Shown in pieces: positions 24,254 to 33,642 of a stretch of 36,989 nt of DNA (within the stretch, counting starts at the first letter, position 1; each line of letters starts with the position of its first letter). The translations under genes and the position numbers were made by a program. The stretch covers positions 1-36,989 of the forward strand of contig JACSRX010000007.1 of NCBI GenBank assembly GCA_014879535.1, read 5' to 3'. Source of the stretch: Chthoniobacterales bacterium. GTDB taxonomy: Bacteria > Verrucomicrobiota > Verrucomicrobiia > Chthoniobacterales > JACTMZ01. The notes beneath the pieces were generated by a model that was given only the letters and a program-made list of their open reading frames with translations, was not told the origin of the DNA and ran no database searches.

Positions 24254-25084
24254 ATGTTTCCGGGCGTCCTTTCCAGCTGGTCCTCGTGGCTTCCGTTGGC
24301 GGCCGGTCTTTACCTTCTTTTTGAAATCTGGCGCGGCTGGCGGCGCGGTGTGGTGCGGCATGGCGTCAGTGTTTTCGCGCTCGTGGCCGCGGGTGGCGTC
24401 GGCTGGCTGTTCGCCTGGATGACGGGCCCGATTTCCGACCGCATCATGCCGTTCCCCGTGCCCGTCGGACGCGTCATGTTCGGGTGCGCGGCCGGCTTGG
24501 CGTTCTATGTGGCCGCGGTGGTCCTGTCGTCGTTGCTGTTCAAAAAGACATCCCAGCAAAGCGCGGGGATTGTCCGCCTCATTTACGGGATCGGGGGGGG
24601 GCTGTTCGGCCTGGTGTTCGGCCTGCTCATTCTCTGGGGCGGCATTTCACTGGTCCGCATGATGGGGGCGGTGGAGGAGGGCCGGGAAACGGGTGCCGGA
24701 AGCGCACAAATGGCGTCGATGAAGGAAACCCTCGAGAAGGGCAGGGCCGGGCAGATGGTGGACAAAATCGACCCGGTTCCCGCCAATGTTTACAGCCTGA
24801 TCACCAAATTCATCCGGGTGACACAGTCTCCCGAGGCCACAGCGCGGCTTTTCGCCGATCCCGGGGTGCAAAGGCTCCTCGCACAGCCCAAACTGGATTC
24901 GCTGTTCGCGGATCCGGGCATTGCCTCGGCTGCGTCACGGGGCAACCATTTCGCATTGCTGACCAGTCCGAAACTCTTCGAAGCGGCCAGCGATCCCGAA
25001 GTGCAGAAATCTTTCGCCGAATTTGATTTCGAAAAAGCGCTCGACTATGCGCTCCAGTCCCCGCCAACTTCGCCCGCTCCATGA
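24254..25084 (+). CDS. CvpA-like inner-membrane protein
   Basis: A 276-residue protein. The N-terminal ~140 residues contain four hydrophobic helices (about 11-25, 38-56, 74-93 and 108-132), with GWRRGVVRHGVSVFAL and a glycine-rich last helix (RLIYGIGGGLFGLVFGLL). This fits the CvpA family, named from colicin V production and linked to envelope stress. The C-terminal half is soluble and helical, with repeated ADPGVQRLL / ADPGIASA / SDPEVQKSF segments that look like degenerate repeats. The ATG at 24254 follows the aroC stop by one base. The longer open frame (from 23960) lies inside aroC. The last four bases (ATGA) overlap gatB. A run of nine G at 24593-24601 codes for part of the glycine helix. 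Confidence 0.75.
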   Translation: MFPGVLSSWSSWLPLAAGLYLLFEIWRGWRRGVVRHGVSVFALVAAGGVGWLFAWMTGPISDRIMPFPVPVGRVMFGCAAGLAFYVAAVVLSSLLFKKTSQQSAGIVRLIYGIGGGLFGLVFGLLILWGGISLVRMMGAVEEGRETGAGSAQMASMKETLEKGRAGQMVDKIDPVPANVYSLITKFIRVTQSPEATARLFADPGVQRLLAQPKLDSLFADPGIASAASRGNHFALLTSPKLFEAASDPEVQKSFAEFDFEKALDYALQSPPTSPAP

Positions 25085-26538
25085 CCATGGAATACATCGC
25101 CACCATAGGCCTCGAGGTCCACGTTCAGCTCAAAACACGCAGCAAGATGTTCTGTGCCTGCGCCGTGGAATATGGCGCTGCGCCGAACACTCACACTTGT
25201 CCTGTCTGTCTCGGCCTCCCCGGCGCCCTGCCGGTGATGAACGAGGAGGCGCTGCGCCTCACCATCCTCACCGGACTGATGCTCGGCTGCAAAATCGCCG
25301 ACGTCTGCAAGTTCGACCGCAAGAGCTACTACTACCCGGACATGCCGAAGAACTACCAGATTTCGCAGTATGACATGCCGCTCTGCCTCGGCGGCGGTGT
25401 GCCGCTGCACGATCTGGCGTATCCCAAGGATGCCCAGAAGAGCATCGCCACGCCGGACAAGGTCGTGCGCCTGACCCGCATCCATCTGGAGGAGGACGTG
25501 GCGAAGAGTTTCCACCTCGAAAACTCGTCGGGCATCGATTTCAACCGTGCCGGCACGCCATTGATGGAAATCGTGTCCGAGGCGGACATCGCCGGTCCCG
25601 AGGAGGCCTTCGCCTACCTGACTTCGCTCAAGCAGCATCTCATCTACGCCGACGTGAGCGATGCCGACATGGAGAAGGGGCAGATGCGCTGTGATGTGAA
25701 CGTCTCCGTCCGCCCGGTTGGAACCGAAAAATTCGGCACCAAGATCGAGTTGAAGAATTTGAACACGGTCAGCGGTGTCCGTCGCGCCCTCGCCTTCGAG
25801 ATCGGGCGCCAGATCGAAGTGCTCCGCGGCGGAGGCACCCTGCAGCAGGAGACGCGCCGGTGGGACGACGACCTCGGGGAAACGCAACTCATGCGCATCA
25901 AGGAATCCGCGCACGATTACCGTTATTTTCCGGATCCCGACCTCATGCCGGTGCGCACGGGGGATCTGCTGGCGGCGGCCAAGGCCGATCTTCCGGAGAC
26001 CCCGGCCCAGAAGCGGGCGCGCTACGAGAAAGATTTTGGCGTGAGCGGCTACGATGCCGCCGTCCTTGCGGACAATCTCGAGCTCGGGGCCTATTTCGAG
26101 CAGGCGGCGGCCGGTTCCCCGCGTGGAAAGCAGATCGCCAACTGGGTGCTCAATGACCTGCAGAGCGCGCTCGGCGCGGCGGACAAGACCATCGCGGAGT
26201 GCCCGGTGAAGCCCTCGCAGCTCGATGCGCTGGTGGCGCTCGTCGCCGGCGGCCAGATCAACGGCAAGCAGGCCAAGGAAGTGTTCACCGACATGTTCGC
26301 CGGCGGGCGCGACCCCGCCATGATCGTCGAGGAGAAGGGACTCAAGCAGGAGAGCGATGCCGGGGCGATCGGCGGTCTTTGCGACGAGGTCATCGCGGCC
26401 CATTCCCAGTCCGTGGCCGACTACAAGGCGGGCAAGGCCGCCGCGCTCAATTTCCTCAAGGGACAGGTCATGAAACTCTCCAAGGGCAAGGCCAACCCGG
26501 CCATGGTCGGCGACCTGCTCGCGCAGAAACTCGGGTGA
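25081..26538 (+). CDS. gatB: Aspartyl/glutamyl-tRNA amidotransferase subunit B
   Basis: A 485-residue subunit of the GatCAB complex, which amidates Glu-tRNA(Gln) and/or Asp-tRNA(Asn). The family signature LEVHVQLKTRSKMFCACA and the zinc-site cysteines (CAC, then NTHTCPVCLGLPG) are present, as are FDRKSYYYPDMPKNYQISQY, MRCDVNVSVRP, KIELKNLNTVSGV and the later HDYRYFPDPDL block. The C-terminal YqeY-like tRNA-binding tail is complete. The start ATG overlaps the previous stop by four bases, so translation is coupled. gatA and gatC are not adjacent and must be elsewhere. Presence of GatB suggests that at least one of Gln-tRNA or Asn-tRNA is made indirectly in this organism. Confidence 0.96.
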   Translation: MTMEYIATIGLEVHVQLKTRSKMFCACAVEYGAAPNTHTCPVCLGLPGALPVMNEEALRLTILTGLMLGCKIADVCKFDRKSYYYPDMPKNYQISQYDMPLCLGGGVPLHDLAYPKDAQKSIATPDKVVRLTRIHLEEDVAKSFHLENSSGIDFNRAGTPLMEIVSEADIAGPEEAFAYLTSLKQHLIYADVSDADMEKGQMRCDVNVSVRPVGTEKFGTKIELKNLNTVSGVRRALAFEIGRQIEVLRGGGTLQQETRRWDDDLGETQLMRIKESAHDYRYFPDPDLMPVRTGDLLAAAKADLPETPAQKRARYEKDFGVSGYDAAVLADNLELGAYFEQAAAGSPRGKQIANWVLNDLQSALGAADKTIAECPVKPSQLDALVALVAGGQINGKQAKEVFTDMFAGGRDPAMIVEEKGLKQESDAGAIGGLCDEVIAAHSQSVADYKAGKAAALNFLKGQVMKLSKGKANPAMVGDLLAQKLG

Positions 26539-26540
26539 TC

Positions 26541-26903
26541 ATGAAATTCTGCGGCCGTTGGTTTGTCGGGTTCGGCGTGTTTTTGTTCGCCTGCGGGGTG
26601 GCCGGTTTCGCCTCCAATCCCGTGGCGGCCAAGACGGCCCTCATTTCGGGAAGCGTGTTCGGGGGGCTGTCCGCGTTCTGGGGCATCCTGATGCTGCGAA
26701 GGCATGCATGGGCGCGGTTCGGGGCCATGGCGAGCACCCTGCTCCTCACCGCAGCGTTTGCATGGAGAGCCTGGGCCGGTTGGTCCGCCGTGGCGCAGGG
26801 GGAGCCCAAGATTTTCGCTTCGGTGCTGATTTCCATGATGCTGGTGGCGTCGCTGGCATCGTTGGTGGCATTGCAACGCAGCAGGCTGCATGGCGCGTCC
26901 TGA
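26541..26903 (+). CDS. Small four-helix membrane protein, possibly TMEM14/UPF0136-like
   Basis: A 120-residue hydrophobic protein with four predicted transmembrane segments: about 8-24 (FVGFGVFLFACGVAGF), 32-52 (ALISGSVFGGLSAFWGILML), 58-80 and 92-111. The spacing of glycines in the first two helices recalls the TMEM14/UPF0136 group. I treat that as a resemblance, not an assignment. The ATG is two bases after the gatB stop and the 3' end overlaps the yrbL-like gene by 14 bases, so it belongs to the aroC run. The longer frame open from 26199 is inside gatB. Function unknown. Confidence 0.65.
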   Translation: MKFCGRWFVGFGVFLFACGVAGFASNPVAAKTALISGSVFGGLSAFWGILMLRRHAWARFGAMASTLLLTAAFAWRAWAGWSAVAQGEPKIFASVLISMMLVASLASLVALQRSRLHGAS

Positions 26904-27582
26904 AGTGATCCTTGGCGCGGCGAGGCCTTTCGCACGCGGCGGATGCCGCCTGATCTACCGCGATCCGCGTGACGATTGGCGCGCCGTGAAGATCACTGTC
27001 TCGGGCGGTGGGGAGGGGGCGAAGAAGCGCGCCGAGGCGGGCTGGATCCGCTACCTGCACCGGCACGACTATTACGATGAGAACAACCGCCAGTGGCGCG
27101 AGCACCGCAAACTGGCGCGGCGGATGGGATTGCCCTGGCCCCGCCATCTTTCGCGATGCTACGGGCTCGTGAGGACGGATGTGGGCGTCGGCTTGGTTGT
27201 CGAGAGGGTTGCCAATGCCGACGGGACGCCGGCGCTGAACATGGAGGAATATCTGCGCTTGCGCGGCTTGGATGCGCGTTGCCGCCGCGCCTTGAAGGAA
27301 TTGCGCCGGTTCCTCCTCGGGCGCCGTGTTCTTCTGCGTGATGCCGCGGCCAGCAACATCGTGCTGCGGGAGCAGGGGGACGGCACGCTGCTCCCCGTGA
27401 TCGTGGACGGGTTGGGAAATTCGGAGTTCATCCCCGTGAGCGGCTGGATTCCCTGCGCGGGGCGGCGCAAGATCGGCAAACGGTGGAGGGCGCTCCTGGG
27501 CAACGTCCGAAAACTGGCACGACAAGCGGGGAGCCGGGGTGCAACCCAAGCGGGGAAATTGTCCGGCAAGGGCCTCGTGTGA
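26890..27582 (+). CDS. YrbL-like protein (PhoP-regulated YrbL family, kinase-like fold)
   Basis: A 230-residue soluble protein that I match to the YrbL family. The family has a protein-kinase-like fold and no settled function; in Escherichia coli yrbL is controlled by PhoPQ. Features that fit are an early GCRLIYRDPRDDWRAVKI (strand with an invariant-type Lys in AVKI), RYLHRHDYYDENNRQWREH, GLVVERVANADGTPALNMEEYL and the catalytic-loop-like RVLLRDAAASNIVLRE, followed by PVIVDGLGN where a DFG-like Asp would be. The C-terminus is basic. It overlaps the preceding gene by 14 bases and ends 13 bases from the convergent prfB. Kinase activity is inferred from the fold only. Confidence 0.7.
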   Translation: MARPEVILGAARPFARGGCRLIYRDPRDDWRAVKITVSGGGEGAKKRAEAGWIRYLHRHDYYDENNRQWREHRKLARRMGLPWPRHLSRCYGLVRTDVGVGLVVERVANADGTPALNMEEYLRLRGLDARCRRALKELRRFLLGRRVLLRDAAASNIVLREQGDGTLLPVIVDGLGNSEFIPVSGWIPCAGRRKIGKRWRALLGNVRKLARQAGSRGATQAGKLSGKGLV

Positions 27583-27595
27583 GGCGGCGACACCC

Positions 27596-28725
27596 CTACA
27601 AATCCTCGTCCGCCGCACCCTTCTTGTAGGTGAGTCCGCGGAGCTTGCCGTGGATGAAGGCGTCGAGGTCGCCGTCCATGACGCCCTGCACGTCGCTGGT
27701 CTGCACGCCGGTGCGCAGGTCCTTGACCATCTGGTAGGGCTGGAAGACGTAGGAACGGATCTGGTTGCCCCAGGCGATGTCGCCCTTCTCGCCGTATTGG
27801 CGCTCGACCTCGGCGCGCTTCTTGTCCTGCTCGATCTGGTAGAGCTTCGCCTTCAGCAGCTTCATCGCGAGGTTGCGGTTCTTGAGCTGGCTGCGCTCGG
27901 CCTGGCACGCCACCACGATGCCCGAGGGCATGTGGGTGATGCGGACGGCGGTCTCGACCTTGTTGACGTTCTGGCCTCCCTTGCCGCCGCTGCGGTAGGT
28001 GTCGATCCTGAGGTCGCGCTCCTCGACTTCGATCGGGGCATCCTCGGGGATCTCGGGGGTCGCATCGACGCTGGCGAAGGACGTGTGGCGGCGTTTGTTG
28101 CTGTCGAACGGCGAAATGCGGACGAGCCGGTGCACTCCGCGCTCGGTCTGGAGATGGCCGTAGGCGTATTCGCCGGTGACCTTGAGGGTGGCCCACTTGA
28201 TGCCGGTTTCGTCGCCGGGCTGGATGTCGAGGATCTCGGAGGCCAGTCCGTGGCGCTCGATCCAGCGCTGATACATGCGCAGCAGCATGTCCGCCCAGTC
28301 GCAGGCCTCGGTGCCCCCGGCCCCGGAGTGGATGGTGAGGTAGGCCGCGTTGCGGTCGAACTCGCCGCCGAGGAGGCAGCGGATCTCGAATTCGTCGAGG
28401 TTCTGCCCGATGTCCCGGAATTCCTTGAGCACTTCCTGCTCCGCGAGGGTGCGGGCGTCGCCGGCGGGCTCCTCCTCCGCGAGCTCGCGCAGCACTCCGA
28501 GGTCGGCGATGCGGACCTCCAGTCCCCTGAACGGCTCGAGGAGCCCGCGCAGGCGCGAGACGCGTTCGACATCGGCCTGGGCTTTTTCCTTGTTGTCCCA
28601 GAACCCCGGCTGCGCCATGCGGTCCTCGACGCCGGTCAACTCAAGCGAGAGCTTGTCGTAGTCAAAGAAACCTCCGCAGCTGCGTCAATCGCGACGCAAG
28701 CCCGGAGGTGTCGATGTTGTCGAAT

Positions 28726-28739
<14 letters not shown>
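27596..28739 (-). CDS. prfB: Peptide chain release factor 2, expressed through a programmed +1 frameshift
   Basis: RF2 ends translation at UAA and UGA. The main frame holds the anticodon-like SPF (about 209-211) and GGQ (about 254-256, in RSGGKGGQNVNKVE) of the 380-residue product. The first 25 codons are in a different frame: GTG at 28739 starts STPEFDNIDTSG and ends LRRFL followed by an in-frame UGA as codon 26 (28662-28664). A +1 shift at CTT-TGA-C gives LRRFL-DYDKLSLELTG, which aligns with Escherichia coli RF2 (LRGYL-DYD). The gene is therefore not broken: low RF2 favours the shift and so raises RF2. It overlaps ftsB by 14 bases and is last in eno-ftsB-prfB. The short form from TTG at 28639 would lack the N-terminus. 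Confidence 0.95.
28661..28675 (-). promoter_or_regulatory. prfB programmed frameshift site
   Basis: Read on the minus strand: GGAGG (28671-28675), a three-base spacer TTT, then CTT TGA C (28661-28667). An internal Shine-Dalgarno-like sequence three bases before CUU and a UGA followed by C are the elements of the Escherichia coli site. The stop is codon 26 counted from the GTG, the same codon as in E. coli. Confidence 0.93.
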
Positions 28740-30401
<1,662 letters not shown>

Positions 30402-30423
30402 TCAGCGAGAATGGGCTCCCCGG

Positions 30424-32301
30424 TCAGAGGATTTCAAGATTTTTGAAAGCGGTGACGGAGAGGATGTCCACCTCGCGTTCCCCGGATTCCGAGGGCATGC
30501 GGACAGTTTCCCCGGCGGCATGGCCGATGAGTGCGGTGGCGGCGGCGGCGAGGTAGGAGACGATGTTCTTTGCGGAGTCGCCGTCCCACGCGCCGAGGAT
30601 GTGCAGTTCCTCCTCCGCGCCGGAGTCCTTGTCGCGCAGGCGCACCGTGGTGCCGATGCCGGCGCGCGAGGTGTCGGGGTTCTCGAAATTCGTGCCGCGG
30701 CAGTTGGCCAGCATCTGCTCGAGTTCCGCCTTCTGACGGAGGAGCACCCCCTGCTGTTCCTTGGCGAACTTGAAGCCGGCGTTCTCGCGCAGGTCGCCCT
30801 GCTCGCGGGCGACCTGGATGTCGCGGCTGTTGGCAGGGATGCGCACGTTGACCAGGTCGTCGTAATCCTTCTTGCGGCGTTCCAAGCTCGTCCACGAAAC
30901 CGTGAGGATCTTGGCGGCGGGTGCCGCGGCGGGGGTCTTCTCCTCGCCGGCCTCGAGAAGTTCCTGCAGTTCGGGGCGCGCCTTGATGGCGCGCGCGAGA
31001 AGGGACCGTTTGTCCGTGGCCTCGAAGACGGGTGTGCGCATGATCTTGCGAACGAGGTCGCGCGCCGCCTCCCCGTCGGCGGACGCCAGCGCGGTTCCCA
31101 TGAGGGTCTTGTCGTCGGCGAGGACCTTGTGGAGCCTGACGGCGCGCTTGCTGTCCTTGATGGCTTCGCGTTCGACAACCGTGATGGCGGCTTCAAGGGT
31201 CTCGGGGGTGATCAACCCTGCGAGACCCGCAGGACGCTTGGACAGGAGCCATGCAAGCAACTCGGGGTTGGTGTTGCGCTCGGAAATGGTGCGGCGGAGA
31301 TTGTCGCGCAGGGGCTCGAGGTGTCCCTTGTCGAGAAGGAGCCGGGTGGCTTCCGTGATCACCTTGCTGTCGCCCTCGGAGAGGACATCGATCAGCAGGT
31401 TGTCGCCGGCGGCTCCCCCGAGGGCCGCGCCGGCCTCGAGGGCGTGGCGGATGCGGGCGGCGGGGAGCGGTGCAATCAGGGCGGCGAGATGCGCGGGAGG
31501 GTGGGAGAGAAAACTGGTCAGGGTGAGCGCACCACCGGGCAGCGGCGCCTTGCTGCGATCGATGATTTCATCCCGGATGCACAGCAGGTGGATCGCGTGG
31601 GCGGGCGAGCGGCGCTGGTGGTCGGCGGCGGCCTTGTCAAGCAGGCCGAGCACGCGGGCAAGTTCGTCGGGGGCGCGGTCGAATTTCGCGAGGCCGCGGA
31701 GCAGCGTTTCGGCTGCGGCAGCCTGCTCCTTGGGCTGGCGGGCCTTCTCGAAGGCATCGACGATGTCGAGGTGCGGGGCTTCGGGGCGCTCGCGCACCAG
31801 GATGAACTCGTTCTTTTTGGACGGGATGATGAAGCGTCCGTCAGTCTTCAGCTTGGTGCGCAGGGAGGTCCACCATCTCTTGAACGGCTCCTTGCCGCCT
31901 TCGGGGAAAGCCGCATCCGGGAGAGCGGACCGCAGGTAGTCGGAGAGTCCGTCGAGGGTGAGGCGCGAATTGAAGTCGGTGATGACATTGTGGACGAATT
32001 CCACCGGGTTTCCCAGCGCCTCGCGGCGGACGCCCTCGGCGTCGCCCATCCTGCGTGCCTCGATATGGGTGTCCGGAATGGGGGTGAGGGCTGCGGCAGC
32101 AAAGCCGATCTGCATGGTCTGGCGGCGGCCGCCGAGAAATTCGAGTTCAAGCTGGCCGAGCATGAAATCGGCGCCTGCGACGCGGGCGCAACCCCAGCTC
32201 TTGTGCAGGGCGAAAGCGCCGGGGGCGAGTTGGTCGAGTATGTTTGCCTGTTGCTGGGAGATTTTACCTTCTTCGACGGCCTTCAGTAATTCCGAATGCA
32301 T
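30424..32301 (-). CDS. greA: GreA/GreB-family transcription elongation factor with a long N-terminal extension
   Basis: A 625-residue protein, about four times the usual GreA length. Residues from about 465 are a GreA/GreB module: the coiled-coil tip reads AREQGDLRENAGF with Asp503 and Glu506 in the positions that bind the second Mg2+ in RNA polymerase for transcript cleavage. A GreA C-terminal domain follows (GIGTTVRLRDKDSG to HAAGETV). The N-terminal part starts with a small beta-like region (about 23-80; PGAFALHKSWGCARVAG, then LELEFLGG) that resembles the CarD/TRCF RNA-polymerase-interacting fold, then about 350 mostly helical residues. Chlamydia and Borrelia also have long GreA proteins, which supports a PVC-type host. 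Role of the extension is unknown. Confidence 0.88.
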   Translation of the reverse strand: MHSELLKAVEEGKISQQQANILDQLAPGAFALHKSWGCARVAGADFMLGQLELEFLGGRRQTMQIGFAAAALTPIPDTHIEARRMGDAEGVRREALGNPVEFVHNVITDFNSRLTLDGLSDYLRSALPDAAFPEGGKEPFKRWWTSLRTKLKTDGRFIIPSKKNEFILVRERPEAPHLDIVDAFEKARQPKEQAAAAETLLRGLAKFDRAPDELARVLGLLDKAAADHQRRSPAHAIHLLCIRDEIIDRSKAPLPGGALTLTSFLSHPPAHLAALIAPLPAARIRHALEAGAALGGAAGDNLLIDVLSEGDSKVITEATRLLLDKGHLEPLRDNLRRTISERNTNPELLAWLLSKRPAGLAGLITPETLEAAITVVEREAIKDSKRAVRLHKVLADDKTLMGTALASADGEAARDLVRKIMRTPVFEATDKRSLLARAIKARPELQELLEAGEEKTPAAAPAAKILTVSWTSLERRKKDYDDLVNVRIPANSRDIQVAREQGDLRENAGFKFAKEQQGVLLRQKAELEQMLANCRGTNFENPDTSRAGIGTTVRLRDKDSGAEEELHILGAWDGDSAKNIVSYLAAAATALIGHAAGETVRMPSESGEREVDILSVTAFKNLEIL

Positions 32302-32321
32302 ATATTACCGCCAAGGTTAAC

Positions 32322-32333
32322 GATGACGTCATC
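32322..32333. promoter_or_regulatory. Perfect 12-base palindrome in the greA/exoD divergent gap
   Basis: GATGACGTCATC is a perfect inverted repeat in the 86-base gap between the divergent greA and exoD genes, 20 bases before the greA start and just upstream of the exoD promoter. A GTTAAC palindrome lies three bases to its left. It could be an operator for a dimeric regulator acting on either gene. Confidence 0.35.
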
Positions 32334-32350
32334 TCGCGGCGATTGAAAAT

Positions 32351-32378
32351 TTGCCGGGGCGTGCAAAGCCGTTATCCT
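32351..32378 (+). promoter_or_regulatory. exoD promoter
   Basis: TTGCCG (32351-32356) is followed after 16 bases by TATCCT (32373-32378), four of six matches to each consensus box. The -10 box ends nine bases before the exoD ATG. The -35 sequence and spacing are identical to those before the Rrf2 gene. Confidence 0.4.
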
Positions 32379-32387
32379 GACGGGCCA

Positions 32388-33056
32388 ATGAGCTGCACAC
32401 CGGAAGCTCCGCAGGGGGCATCTGCGGGAATCGCCCCCGAGCGGCGTCTGAGCGAGGAGTTGGAAAGCCTGCTTCTGTTGGCGCCGGGGCGTCCGCTGGC
32501 GTTGCGGACGGTGGTTGAGCACCTGCACTTCCGAGGTTTGCCTGCGCTGGTCGTGCTGCTGTGCGTTCCGTTTCTTTTTCCCGTGGCGATTCCCGGACTT
32601 TCGCTGCCATTCGGCGCCGCCATCGCGCTGTGCGGTCTGCGGTTGGGCATCGGGAGCGGATTGTGGATGCCGGATTTCATCCTGCGGCGGGAAGTTTCGC
32701 CGGACTTGCTGGCCAAGCTTGTCGGGGGGGCGGTCCGTTTCTACCGGCAGGTCGAGCGGTTGGTGCGGCCGAGGATGCACTTCCTGCAGCGGTGGCCCGG
32801 GATGATCAACATGCTGGGATTCATGATCATGACCGGCGGCATCCTGCTCAGCCTGCCAATCCCGCCGCCGTTTCCGCTGACCAACACCATCCCGGCCTTG
32901 GCTGTCATATTCATGGCACTCGGTCTCATGGAGCGCGACGGGGTCAGCATCCTGCTGGGCTACTGCTTTACCCTTGTGGGCGTCTGCTACGTGGGATTGA
33001 TATTTTTCCTGGGGACGGCCGGGGTGCGCGGCCTCTGGAACTGGTGGACAGCCTAA
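32388..33056 (+). CDS. ExoD-family membrane protein
   Basis: A 222-residue membrane protein of the ExoD family, first linked to exopolysaccharide synthesis and alkaline tolerance in rhizobia; the molecular role is not settled. After a polar N-terminus (RRLSEELESLL) come family-like segments LRTVVEHLHFRGLPALVVLL, FPVAIPGLSLPFG, a long amphipathic stretch with VERLVRPRM, and LGFMIMTGGILLSLPIPPPFPLTNTIPA. Five or so hydrophobic helices are visible. The frame is open upstream to 32244, but homology begins at the ATG at 32388, next to a promoter. The 3' end overlaps the convergent rrf2 gene by four bases. No exopolysaccharide genes adjoin it. Confidence 0.85.
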   Translation: MSCTPEAPQGASAGIAPERRLSEELESLLLLAPGRPLALRTVVEHLHFRGLPALVVLLCVPFLFPVAIPGLSLPFGAAIALCGLRLGIGSGLWMPDFILRREVSPDLLAKLVGGAVRFYRQVERLVRPRMHFLQRWPGMINMLGFMIMTGGILLSLPIPPPFPLTNTIPALAVIFMALGLMERDGVSILLGYCFTLVGVCYVGLIFFLGTAGVRGLWNWWTA

Positions 33057-33544
33057 GTCTCCGGGGGGGGCGCGCGCCTTGAGGAGGTTTCGCGGTGGGC
33101 GCCGCTGGCGCGCAATTTTTCCATCGTTCCGCGCACGGTGTCCGCAAGGGTGTGCCGGTCGAGGATGTTGGCGATGGAGTTTCGGACGTCGAGCATGAGC
33201 GCGCGCAGTCCGCAGTTGGCCTCATCGGGGCACGAGCACTTCGTGTAGCTGACCTGGCTCACGCAGCGGATCGGGGCGAGGGGGCCGTCGATCAGCCTGA
33301 CGATCTGGCCGATCGTGATGCTGTCCATCGGTTTGCTCAGGAAGTAGCCCCCGTGTTTCCCGCGCTTTGTTCCGACGTAACCCGCCTTGCGCAGTTGCAT
33401 GAGGATCTGGTCGAGGAAGCCCTTGGGCAGGTTTTCGCGGGCCACGATTTCCTGCGCGCGGAGCAGGGGTTCGCCCGATTCGCGGGCGATCCCAAGGTCT
33501 ATGAGCGCGCGCAGCGCGTATTCCCCACGTTTGGACAGCTTCAT
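33053..33544 (-). CDS. Rrf2-family transcriptional regulator with a four-cysteine cluster
   Basis: A 163-residue DNA-binding protein. MKLSKRGEYALRALIDLG opens the winged-helix domain, with the recognition region LPKGFLDQILMQLRKAGYV and wing TKRGKHGGYFLSKP. Cysteines at 94, 103, 105 and 111 lie where IscR, NsrR and RirA have their Fe-S ligands, although the spacing is not identical to any of them. A cluster-sensing role is therefore plausible but unproven. No suf, isc or cysteine genes are in the window, so targets are not evident. It is divergent from argG across 98 bases and convergent with exoD. Its promoter (33555-33582) ends ten bases before the ATG. Confidence 0.88.
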   Translation of the reverse strand: MKLSKRGEYALRALIDLGIARESGEPLLRAQEIVARENLPKGFLDQILMQLRKAGYVGTKRGKHGGYFLSKPMDSITIGQIVRLIDGPLAPIRCVSQVSYTKCSCPDEANCGLRALMLDVRNSIANILDRHTLADTVRGTMEKLRASGAHRETSSRRAPPPET

Positions 33545-33554
33545 GGTCTGCGGG

Positions 33555-33582
33555 ATTGTAGGCGACTCCGGCGGCTCGGCAA
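33555..33582 (-). promoter_or_regulatory. Promoter of the Rrf2 regulator gene
   Basis: On the minus strand TTGCCG (33577-33582) and TACAAT (33555-33560, five of six matches) are 16 bases apart. The -10 box ends ten bases before the ATG. The overlapping GGCAAGCCCGGCAAGCC direct repeat (33578-33594) covers the -35 and could be an operator. Confidence 0.45.
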
Positions 33583-33605
33583 GCCCGGCAAGCCTTCACC
33601 CGGCA

Positions 33606-33634
33606 TTGCCAGCACGGGTGCGGCACTGTAGGAA
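33606..33634 (+). promoter_or_regulatory. Weak candidate argG promoter
   Basis: TTGCCA (33606-33611, five of six matches) is followed after 17 bases by TAGGAA (33629-33634), a poor -10 match. The AGGAA could equally be a Shine-Dalgarno sequence eight bases before the argG ATG, so the promoter call is tentative. Confidence 0.25.
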
Positions 33635-33642
33635 ACGGGCCG

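Noticed and set aside
23520-24601. Two runs of nine G (23520-23528 in aroC, 24593-24601 in the CvpA-like gene) as phase-variation tracts
   Set aside because: Both are in frame and encode glycines expected at those places (the conserved GGG of chorismate synthase and a glycine-rich helix), in housekeeping-type genes where switching off would make little sense. A sequencing-length check would still be reasonable.
27596-28639. Release factor 2 starting at TTG 28639, or a prfB pseudogene
   Set aside because: The upstream codons, UGA at codon 26 and the frameshift signals explain the frame change, so the gene is intact and longer.
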